From Xenorhabdus hominickii (GTDB lineage: Bacteria; Pseudomonadota; Gammaproteobacteria; Enterobacterales; Enterobacteriaceae): DNA of 64,000 bases. Every line of letters begins with the position of its first letter. Positions within the stretch are counted from its first letter, which is position 1. A program made the position numbers and the translations under genes. The stretch spans positions 481,411 through 545,410 of the forward strand of contig NZ_NJAI01000003.1 of NCBI RefSeq assembly GCF_002632725.1, given 5' to 3'. Below are positions 48,601-55,500 of the stretch, in pieces. The notes beneath the pieces are model-generated. The model did not search any database. It saw only the letters and a program-made list of their open reading frames with translations, and had not been told where the DNA came from.

Positions 48601-51530
48601 AGTTCTGTATCTGGTTCGGCCAATAGATAAGCCACAAGACGTTTTCCACCTGCCATGTTTTCTGAATAAACGTCTTCACGGACAAGGACAACGGCTTCTC
48701 GTACACCGGGACATTGGGTTAGCCGGGCTTCTATCTCCCCCGGTTCGATACGAAAACCGCGTAGCTTGACCTGAAAATCATTGCGCCCGAGATATTCAAT
48801 CGTGCCGTCCGGTAGCCAACGGCCGAGGTCGCCGGTTTTGTACATGCGGGCCCCCGGCTCTACGGAAAACGGATCTGCGAGAAAGCGTTCTGCCGTCAGT
48901 TCAGGTCGGTTCAGGTAACCTCGGGCAACACCGGCTCCGGCGATATGGATTTCGCCTGTAACGCCAAGAGGAACGGGGTGCCCATGTTCGTTGAGAATAT
49001 AGATTTGTGTATTGGCAATCGGACGGCCGACAGGGGGAAGCGTTGGCCACCGTTCGATATCCTTGCCCAGAGTATAGGCTGTTGCGACGTGACTTTCAGT
49101 CGGGCCATAGTGATTGTGTAACTGGCATGATCCGCTGCGTTGTAGAAAGCGAAGAATAGCAGGTGTAATACGCAATTGTTCGCCTGCGGTAATGATGTGA
49201 GCCAAACAAGAAAAATCGCCCTCAATATTGTCGGATGCCTCTGCAAGATGCTGTAGGGCGATATAAGGGAGGAAAATTCTATCAATTTGTTTTTGCTGAA
49301 TGAGATGGAGAAGCTGTTGGGGATTACGGCGAATTTCTTCATTAATCAAGACCAGACATCCACCTTCGCACAGGGTTGTAAATATTTCCTGAAAGGCCAC
49401 ATCGAATCCAAGCGCAGCAAATTGTAGTGTTTTACCTGCCCCAGAGGGAAGTGAAGGAGCGTGACGATGCCATTGCAATAAGTTCAACAATGCTGCCAGA
49501 GGCATTTGTACTCCCTTAGGCAATCCGGTGGAACCCGAGGTGTAGATCACATAGGCCAGGTGGCCTGGCGTCAAACCCAACTCTTGGCTATTCGGGTTAT
49601 GGGCCGGTTGTGTTTTGATGGGTTGTTCTTGGGCGTCAAGTAGGATGGCAGGTACGGAGTTTGTAGACACGCAATTATTCAGGGTATTGGCAAGAGCTGA
49701 TTGGGTAAGTAAGACGCTCGGAGCGGCATCTTCAAGCATATATAGCAGCCGTTCGGCCGGATAGGCGGGATCTAACGGTACATAGGCACCACCCGCCTTG
49801 AGAATAGCAAGTAAACCAACCACCATTTCCAGACAGCGCTCGACACAAATCGCCACCCGATCGTCCGGGCGTACACCCAGTGCAATCAGATAATGGGCCA
49901 GACGATTGGCTTGACAGTTCAATTCGTTATAAGTCAGGGATTGGCCCTCAGAGACTACGGCGATGGCATTCGGGCTGCGTTGTACCTGCGTTTCGAACAG
50001 TTGATGAATCAGCGTATCTTGCGGGAAATCGATCTGGGTGGCATTGAAATCCTCCAATATCTGTTGACGTTCAGCTTCTGGCAAGATGGGCAAATTCACT
50101 ATCGGCGTATCCAGCGCAGTGCTGGCGGCGTCGAGCAAAATGGCAAGACGGGATTGGAGAGCCATCACCTCTGCGGTACTCAAATAATCGGTAGAAAAAT
50201 AGAATTCAATCGTGATGGGGGAGCGGTCATCTTCAAGGTAAGCAGTGTTTGTGTATTGCTTGACGATGATTGAAAGAGGATAGGGTACACCATGATGTAT
50301 GTCATAAAATTTGACGCGGGTATGTTCTCCTTCCATGTGCAGATTGGCTGTAAATGCCTCGAGTGACAAAGTAATGTCAAATAATTGAGTACGCCCTGTT
50401 TTCTGTTGAATGTCGATTTGCCGGTTGAGTTCTGTCATGGGCACGCGTTGGTGTTTAGTGCAACGAAGCCATTCGCTGGCGGCTTTATGCATAACTTCAA
50501 GGAACGTGTCTTCCGATGAAATTGTCACCCCAATCGGGAGCATGGACGTGAACATTCCCATCGTTTTTTGCCGGGCATCTTTACCGCAGTGAACGGGGAT
50601 ACCGATGACAATTTCATCCACATCCGTTGTTCGGGCGAAATAGCTAGCCAGAACAGCATACATAAAGTGTAGGACGGATAATCCTTGTTGGGCTACCCCC
50701 GCTTCGATACGTTGAAAAAGCGTTTTGTCTATCTGCCACACAATGGGTTGAGTGGATTTGGGTTGGGTGGGTTTAGCTTGCCCGGGATGTTCTGTTTTAT
50801 TGGGATTGATCAACGGGAGCAATGGCGGCGGCAGATTTTCATAGCGTTTCACCCAAAATTGCAAATCGTGTGAGTAATGTTGAGAAGCAAGATAAGTCTG
50901 CTCATCAGCAATAAAATCCAGATAAGAAGGAGCCGCTTTGTTCAGAGGGGTCTTCCTGACAAGGCGATTGTAAGCATCGATAACATCGTCAAGCAGTATC
51001 AATAACCCCGTACTATCAATGATCAAATGATGACAGCAAAACTGCCAGTACCAGCGAGTACGGCTTACCCGCAATAATTCGGAACGCCACATCTCACTAT
51101 CATTTAAGTGTCTACCCAATTGGAACGGACGCCTGAATTCTGTATCGATATGCTGTTTGACTAGGGCTTCTGCGTTTGCGTGCTCCGAAAAATCGTATAT
51201 CGCCACGGACACAGGAAGAGAGTCATTAACCCGTTGTTGGGGAAATGTATCGGTACTAATGAGTTGCAAACGCAGTGTGTCATGACGATAAACAACCGCT
51301 TTGAAAGCACGAACGAACAGGGCTTCATCCAACTCACCTTCAATGCAGGTAAAAACACCGGTGTTGTAGTAGGAGGAATCGTAGTGGGAAGAATCGGAAT
51401 GGATAAGCTGATTAAGCCAGATGACTTGCTGAGGAGAGCTAATTGGTTGTGTGTGAAAGAGAACAGAATCGTCGTTATCAACTGCTGGAGAAGTTTCAGA
51501 AGAGTGTTTGTGATTATGGTTATGTGACAT
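39699..51530 (-). CDS. Non-ribosomal peptide synthetase, C-A-T / (C/E)-A-T / C-A-T / (C/E)-T
   Basis: A 3,943-residue cytoplasmic assembly line. The ATG at 51530 lies 8 nt after AAGGAG; an ATG at 51536 is only 2 nt away. Order: C1 (HHLIIDS, about 170); A1 (TSGSTGLPKG, about 660; code D-V-Q-F-I-A-H-V-A, proline-like); T1 (LGGHS, Ser about 1068); dual C/E (HYLLQTQGD about 1173, QHLICDH about 1310); A2 (about 1817; D-A-W-F-V-A-A-I-C, aromatic-like); T2 (Ser about 2204); C3 (HHIITDG, about 2398); A3 (about 2890; D-I-S-N-I-G-A-V-T, unassigned); T3 (Ser about 3294); dual C/E (HHLQQSQGD about 3400, HHLLNDH about 3520); then only an A10-like LASNGKFNLQGLP and T4 (LGGQS, Ser about 3889). No thioesterase or terminal condensation domain. 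The N-terminus is His-rich (SHNHNHKH). Product unknown. Confidence 0.93.
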   Translation of the reverse strand: MSHNHNHKHSSETSPAVDNDDSVLFHTQPISSPQQVIWLNQLIHSDSSHYDSSYYNTGVFTCIEGELDEALFVRAFKAVVYRHDTLRLQLISTDTFPQQRVNDSLPVSVAIYDFSEHANAEALVKQHIDTEFRRPFQLGRHLNDSEMWRSELLRVSRTRWYWQFCCHHLIIDSTGLLILLDDVIDAYNRLVRKTPLNKAAPSYLDFIADEQTYLASQHYSHDLQFWVKRYENLPPPLLPLINPNKTEHPGQAKPTQPKSTQPIVWQIDKTLFQRIEAGVAQQGLSVLHFMYAVLASYFARTTDVDEIVIGIPVHCGKDARQKTMGMFTSMLPIGVTISSEDTFLEVMHKAASEWLRCTKHQRVPMTELNRQIDIQQKTGRTQLFDITLSLEAFTANLHMEGEHTRVKFYDIHHGVPYPLSIIVKQYTNTAYLEDDRSPITIEFYFSTDYLSTAEVMALQSRLAILLDAASTALDTPIVNLPILPEAERQQILEDFNATQIDFPQDTLIHQLFETQVQRSPNAIAVVSEGQSLTYNELNCQANRLAHYLIALGVRPDDRVAICVERCLEMVVGLLAILKAGGAYVPLDPAYPAERLLYMLEDAAPSVLLTQSALANTLNNCVSTNSVPAILLDAQEQPIKTQPAHNPNSQELGLTPGHLAYVIYTSGSTGLPKGVQMPLAALLNLLQWHRHAPSLPSGAGKTLQFAALGFDVAFQEIFTTLCEGGCLVLINEEIRRNPQQLLHLIQQKQIDRIFLPYIALQHLAEASDNIEGDFSCLAHIITAGEQLRITPAILRFLQRSGSCQLHNHYGPTESHVATAYTLGKDIERWPTLPPVGRPIANTQIYILNEHGHPVPLGVTGEIHIAGAGVARGYLNRPELTAERFLADPFSVEPGARMYKTGDLGRWLPDGTIEYLGRNDFQVKLRGFRIEPGEIEARLTQCPGVREAVVLVREDVYSENMAGGKRLVAYLLAEPDTELAPATLRQQLSQHLAEYMIPSAFVTLDTFPLTPNGKLDRQALPTPNQAAIVTRNYEAPMGDAEITLAQIWQMLLGIARVSRHDHFFELGGHSLKVVKLIEQLHSLGWSLSFHTVFATPVLTEIAKTMRRIEDNTDTFTVPPNGIPDDCTAITPDMLTLVSLSQNEIDTIVSTISGGVANIQDIYPLAPLQEGILFHYLLQTQGDTYLVRNVFAFDNRERLDAFLAALQQVINRHDILRTAVCWQGLTQPVQIVCRQALLRIDAFMPNMANMANMANMASLPNDEQDVLSQLLRHTDPHQHRLDVSQAPLFSANIAYDPHQDEWLLALCFQHLICDHMALELIMAEISELLNNRLDNQLNNHVESQQAKNLPVALPYRDFVAQALSVPVSVHEAYFREVLADVEEPTVPFGILDVHSGNRQITEAAQPLDAILAKAIRTQARRQGVSPSVLFHVAWAQVLAHTSGRDDVVFGTLLLGRMQGSAGIDRVLGLFINTLPVRIRLAGNSVQAIVQTTYRNLTRLLEHEQTSLALAQRCSGVAQPLPLFSSLFNYRHSQPETSLPAWEGIRLLEEQERTNYPLALSVDDWGENFQLVAQTVSGIEPTRLNAYMTTALAGLVSALETHPQTPILNIPILPAAERRQLLVDFNATQLSQHTGADFPQEALVHQLFEAQVQRTPDAIAVVFENQSLSYDELNRRANRLAYHLMAFGVRPDDRVAICVERSPEMIVGLLGILKAGGAYVPMDPTYPTERLLYMLEDAAPIALLTQITLVNMLDCTASRCSVSTILLDNHMTDDYMAHYHKINNHKVNNQTQLEGDVSSLENNPDAQVLGLTPHHLAYVIYTSGSTGQPKGVMVEHRSLCNLVTTQQDTLLFPPASRVLQFASNSFDASIWECCLTLLAGACLYLAKQTDILPGAALSHYLETHAITHILFLSPTALAAMDTIPDTLQTVVVAGEVCPSSLVKRWAQGRQMINAYGPTEITICATHYQCDSQADTPPPIGRPMANTQIYILDNAGQPVPLGVTGEIYIAGIGVTRGYLNRPELTAERFLADPFCSDPNARMYKSGDLGRWLPDGNIEYIGRNDSQIKLRGFRIETGEIEARLTQCHGVREAVVFVREEEPGQKRLVAYLLAQTGVKLVPAELRRQLMPYLAEYMLPTAFVTLDAFPLTPNGKLDRQALPAPDRSAIVTREYEAPVGEIETILVEIWQTLLGLKQVGRHDHFFELGGHSLLAIQLAARVRQKLTRELPLPQLFARPVLADLAAVLTKASIVAQTSIPAAERHQPLPLSFAQQRLWFLAKLDPAASLAYHIPVVLHLSGQLDRTVFIAALNSLVARQESLRTRFILMDEQPHQYIDAVDIGFALTCQDLRGLDEVSRTARIDELTKLETQTPFDFANEPLIRGQLLQLADEEHTLILTLHHIITDGWSVGILIRELGELYRVMLEDHSDPLLPLPIQYADYAVWQHEWLKGETLTTQRDFWRKQLHGAPALLDLPTDRPRPSEQSYVGSHVPIQLDTDLLAAIKALGQRQDTTLFMTLLAAWGIVLARLSGQNDIVIGTPVANRSRSELEGLIGFFVNTLPLRVELSQCDTVAELLVHIRKQALAVYAHQDLPFEQIVETLQPDRSLSYSPIFQVMLALDNTPIQAFDLSGLSVSLIEQPHHSAYFDLTLSLTETEDGFSGYLEYAVDLFDRATIERIVGYFTQVLMAITDDETQSITQLPLLSVAERQQLLVDFNTTALSQDTDSQKIRSSFPQDTLIHQSFIHQLFEEQVQRTPDATAVIFDKDSLSYSELNYRANQLAHSLIAFGVRPDDRVAICVERGLDMIIGLFGILKAGAGYIPLDPDYPTERLIYQLSDSKPVLLLTQQHLQTCLPIQDLPIWLLDDEIHQNNVAKQPAHNPDSNLMGLQPHHLAYIIYTSGSTGHPKGVMLEHQNVVSLIHAQRQVSHPQLGDRILQFVTVAFDISVSDIFPTLASGATLVLRPSYIKIPNITFVDFLREQKVTIINIPTAFWHHWVQELMAGRDSFSPYLHTVIVGGDKVEHRYLMDWLSCPETQSCRWFNAYGPTEVTVTATTLMIDGKQTFPITDNIPIGRPIANTRIYILDTLGQLVPIGVNGEIYIGGLGVARGYLNQPELTAARFVVDPFSKRSDARMYKTGDLGRWRPDGNIEYLGRNDFQIKIRGFRVELGEIETRLTQCHGVREAIVLAREDRPGDKRLVAYLLAKPDTTLVPAELRRQLAQHLAEYMLPSAFVILNAFPLAPNGKLDRQALPMPDQTAVVTRAYEAPVGDMEIVLAGIWQTLLGLDRVSRYDHFFELGGHSLMVVNLIERLRGQGWILDMRTVFSTPVLAEMANAMRMDQDNATAFIVPPNLIPKDCITITPNMLPLVSLSQSEIDTIAAAIPGGAANIQDIYPLAPLQEGMLFHHLQQSQGDVYLLHILLAFDTHERLDAFLTALQQVINRHDILRTAAYWQGLTQPVQVVWRQAPLRIDTFVPYSDKDVPSQLLAHTDPYQRRLDISQAPLCSIDITYDPQQNEWLMALCCHHLLNDHMSLDFIVTEIKELLHNRTEHLPPVLPYRNFIAQSLNVPISVHEAYFREMLADVDAPTAPFGILDVHSGNRPVTEVMRPLNATLSRAIRTQARRQGISPGILFHVAWAQVLAKTSGRDDVVFGTVLLGRMQGSAGIDQILGLFINTLPIRIRLAENSVQSVVQAAYRSLTQLLEHEQAPLALAQRCSGVAAPLPLFSALLNYRHSPSDVTRTTWEGMRMMMGQERTNYPLYLAVDDLGKGFLLAAQAVPGIDPERLLTYMITALTGLVDALETEPQQPIMDIPVLSVTEHQQLQINFNCTQAELPLASNGKFNLQGLPRPEPFAVRTNNYEAPVGDVETVLAQIWQDLLGREKISRHDHFFKLGGQSLIAIRLLSRMREQGMDVSLAALFTHPTLYELALAVSDTDKFHKATNPNHATTSG
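47768..47803. repeat. 9-bp tandem repeats in the first dual C/E domain
   Basis: Four TTGCCATAT units in a row (plus a partial fifth) encode an N-M-A repeat (PNMANMANMANMAS) in the minus-strand NRPS, in the N-terminal half of the C/E domain, between the HYLLQTQGD and QHLICDH motifs. Likely a surface loop expanded by slippage. Confidence 0.9.
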
Positions 51531-51536
51531 ATCCAT

Positions 51537-52540
51537 TTCTCCTTTTTAATAGTTCAGACTTAATCTGATCTATATGTTTGAAAATAAGAAAATTATTGTC
51601 TTTGGTTAATCTTTGTTGAGGTGAAATGTGTATTTTGGAGTACCTTAAAATAGGTTTTTTTGACTAAAAATCAACATAAAAATAAGTAAATCCAGTTAAA
51701 TTAACTAAGTTGTTGTGTTTTGTCGATATTTTTTATTAATAAAGAGAGGCGTAAGCGTAGATGCCATGATAAATAAATTACAGTGATGTGATGACTAATG
51801 AGTTGTTGATGATGTTTAATTTTTCAAACGTAAATTAATTAAAATGATTTTTATGTATAACAAAAATCATTATGAAATATATAATTGATATAGTTATAGA
51901 ATAACTTTCAAGACTAATAAAATTAATAAAGATAATACATAATTAATTATGCTAAAAAAGTCCTGAGATAATAAGTAAACTTATGGTTTATATATTGTAA
52001 TTGATGTCGAATATTCTGATTTATACTCTGAAATGATTAAAAAATATATCTATGATAAATAAAAAATAATATAGACTTAAATCCAAATGACAATCAATAT
52101 TGTGGTTAAGGAAATAGTCGCCATGGTGAGTTATTAATAATAATGGCGGGGAATAAACTATGATTGTCTTTGAAATGGTGAATACATTGAATAAATAACA
52201 TAAATAGTAAGAATACGTAACTAAAAATATGAAGAATGTCACATCAGTAACGGGGACTTTGAACCACTAAGGCTGATAGGTATTAACTATTTTAGTATAA
52301 AGGAGAATGCTGAAAGATTGCGAGGGTCACTGTAGTGATGCGACGATAGATAATGCCGGGATTCATTAAATTAAAATGATGGCGTGGGCTTAAAACAGGT
52401 AACAGAATTAGGTGTGGAACAGTGGATTACATTGGTACCCAAAAATTACTTGCTTAAGGTTAGGTGTAGAACTGCAATCGACTCGTTTGTGTCATAGAGT
52501 ACAAGTAACTTGCGAACGGAATGCATTCGTATAATTTATT
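51537..52540. promoter_or_regulatory. 1-kb AT-rich divergent promoter region of the two NRPS genes
   Basis: A 1,004-bp non-coding, very AT-rich gap separating the divergent NRPS starts. AAGGAG lies just upstream of the minus-strand gene. Near the plus-strand gene, TATAAT (52530-52535) ends 5 nt before the ATG, with no Shine-Dalgarno sequence. A 73-codon minus-strand frame (52021-52242) is low-complexity and rejected. AT-rich spacers of this kind are commonly bound by H-NS/Lrp/LeuO-type regulators; that is inference. Confidence 0.6.
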
Positions 52541-55500
52541 ATGAGAACATCTGAAAGTTCGTTGAGTTCGGACTTATATGACCTTCATCCTGCTCAAGAA
52601 GATGTATTTTACGAGCAAGCCCTCTATGAAAATAACCCTCTCCATAATCTCGGTTGGTATACACAGGTAGAAGAAGTTGATATCGCTATTTTGCAACAAG
52701 CTTGGAATTTACTTCATCAACATATTGATATGCTAAGACTGCGCATATCGGTTAATTCAAATAATGAGGCTATACAATATATTCAAGAACAAAGCCTGCC
52801 AGAAAGTATTATATTTCATGATGTTGTGATGCAGGTTGAGCCTGAAGAAAAAGCAAAATTTTGGATGAAGCAGCAAATAGATCATCCTATCGATTTTTTA
52901 AAGGAAATCCCCTATCAGCTTTTCTTAATTCATGTGACGGCTAAAAAATATTATTTTTTCACTAAATTTCATCATATTATGATTGATGGCGTCGGATTAT
53001 ATCGGCTCCACGAATATCTTCATCAACTATACGCATGCATTAAAGATGGCACATCAATAGATTGGTTATCAGAAATTCCTCAATATTTAGAGACAATAAC
53101 TAAAGCAAGAGAGTACCTAAAATCCCATCATTACGAAAAAGATAAAAATTATTGGTGTGATTTTTTGAGGAAAAATGAAATACATCAATTAACGCCTTAT
53201 TATAAAAATACAGGTTCAAATACTTGTTTATTAACATTCCCAATGTCAGTGAAAAATGACTTGCGTATTTTTTGTAAAGAAAAAAAAGTCAATCTACTTT
53301 CTACCTTTTCTAGTTTAGTCATGATTGTGATGTCAGAACTGACAGGGAATCAAGAATTGATTTTTAACACGATTACACACGGAAGAAAATCAAAAACAGA
53401 GAAATATGTGATTGGAATGCATTCAAATATGTATCCAATAAATTGCCATATTTCTAATACGCTAAGTGTGATTGAACAAATTAATCTAATGGAGTCAGCC
53501 TTAAAAGATGGTTATCGTCACTGTAAATTCCCTCACTCCCATCTTATTCGAATCGCTAACAATGATGAAACGCCTTTACCCAATATCCTTGTTTTTTATG
53601 AACGATTTACAGACTCAGATTCTGAAATAACTCAAAACCAGCACTATCATATAGACGGAAAATTTTATATCTATCCTATCGTTTTCAGATTAAAGGACTA
53701 TGGATATGATCAGGAATTAAAAATAACCATAGATTATTTGCAGGCGTATTTTAGTGATCAGGATATCAGGCAAATACTTGAACGATTGAACAACCTGTTT
53801 ACAGCTTTAATTAACAATGCTGAGCTATTAGTCAGTGAGTTGCCTATTTTATTAGAGCAAGAACGCCACACACTACTGAAGACGTGGAATCGGCCCGATG
53901 CCTCATATCCACAGAATATTACGCTGAAACAGCAGTTTGAGACACAGGCCGCAGCCACACCGGATAACATCGCCCTGATGTTTGAAGGAGAAACGCTGAC
54001 TTATCGCCAGTTGAATGAACGGGCGAACCAACTGGCTTTGGTGATCCGCGAACGCTACCAGCAGCAATGTAATGACGTTATGCCGGCCGATACGCTGGTG
54101 GCCTTGTATTTGGATCGCAGTCTGGAAATGGTGATCAGTATTCTTGCCGTACTGAAAGCTGGTGGTGCCTATGTGCCGATTTCTCCGGAATATCCGCCGG
54201 AACGTATCCGGTTTATTGTGCATGACACCCAATCCCAATGCGTGGTTACCCAACAACACTATCTGATGGCACTGGCGGAATGTACGCAAGAATGGGGTCG
54301 GCTGCCAGCCTTGATTGCCGCAGATGATCTGTCAGTGACTGAAGGTAGGCCGGTGGATAATCTGGTGTCAATAAACAGAGGCGCTGATCTGGCCTATGTC
54401 ATCTACACATCAGGTACGACTGGGCAGCCGAAAGGCGTGTTGCAGACGCATTATAATGTTGTACGTCTATTGGCGACTACTCAGGGAGACTATCAGTTTG
54501 ACCAAAATGACACTTGGGTGCTTTACCACGCTTATACCTTTGATTTTAGTGTATGGGAGTTGTGGGGAGCACTGATTTATGGTGGGCGATTGATCATTCC
54601 AACCGTAGAGTGCACCAAGGATTTTGCCCGTTTTAGCCACCTGTGTTCGCACGAAAAAGTCACTGTTCTGAATCAGACTCCGGGTGCATTTTATGCTTTC
54701 ATTGATGCTTCCCTGAATAGTGATGCTAAATACCCATCTCTTCGCTATGTGATTTTTGGCGGAGATAAACTGAATCCTGTTCAGTTAGTGCCTTGGTGGG
54801 ACAAATATGGTGATCAATCGCCAGCCCTGATCAATATGTATGGGATAACAGAAACAACCGTCCATGTTACCTATAAAAAGTTACTAAAAAATAAAAAGTT
54901 ACTAAAAAACGATGCGACAACGGCCTCCAACATTGGACGACCGTTAAATGATATGCACGCCTATGTTTTAAATAAATCTGGCCGGCTTGTGCCGATTGGT
55001 GCGCCGGGAGAACTGTATATTGGTGGTGCGGGGTTGGCGCGGGGGTATTTAAATCGGCCAGAGTTGACAGCAGAGCGTTTTGTGGAAAATCCGTTTGCCA
55101 CCGAAGAGGATAAAGCGTGCGGTTATACCCGCCTGTATAAAACCGGCGATTTGGTCAGGTGGCAGCCGGACGGCAATCTGGAATATCTGGGACGCAATGA
55201 TTTTCAGGTCAAAATCCGCGGTTATCGCATCGAACTGGGTGAAATTGAAAGCGCCTTAGCCGCCCATCCACAAGTCAAGCAAGCAGTGGTCATTGACCAC
55301 CAACATGAAGGTCATAAAGTGCTGGTGGCGTATCTGGTCACTGACAGTACATTACCGGATAACACATTATCGAATAAGACATTATCGGACGAAGCTCTGA
55401 TTGAACACTTGTCCGATCGTCTGCCGGACTACATGGTGCCGGCCAGTTTTACCCGTATTGAATCTATCCCGTTGACCCTGAACGGCAAAGTCGATCGTCG

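Noticed and set aside
40517..51527. Many open frames antisense or out of frame within the minus-strand NRPS
   Set aside because: All overlap continuous NRPS domain coding; they arise from codon bias in repeated motifs and recur at equivalent places in each module.
52021..52242. 73-codon minus-strand frame in the NRPS intergenic region
   Set aside because: Low-complexity hydrophobic/aromatic translation typical of AT-rich DNA, no ribosome-binding site, no family resemblance.
52309..52371. 20-codon frame (MLKDCEGHC...) after AAGGAGA upstream of the plus-strand NRPS
   Set aside because: The Shine-Dalgarno is only about one base from the ATG, the peptide is very short and no attenuator-like amino-acid run is present.
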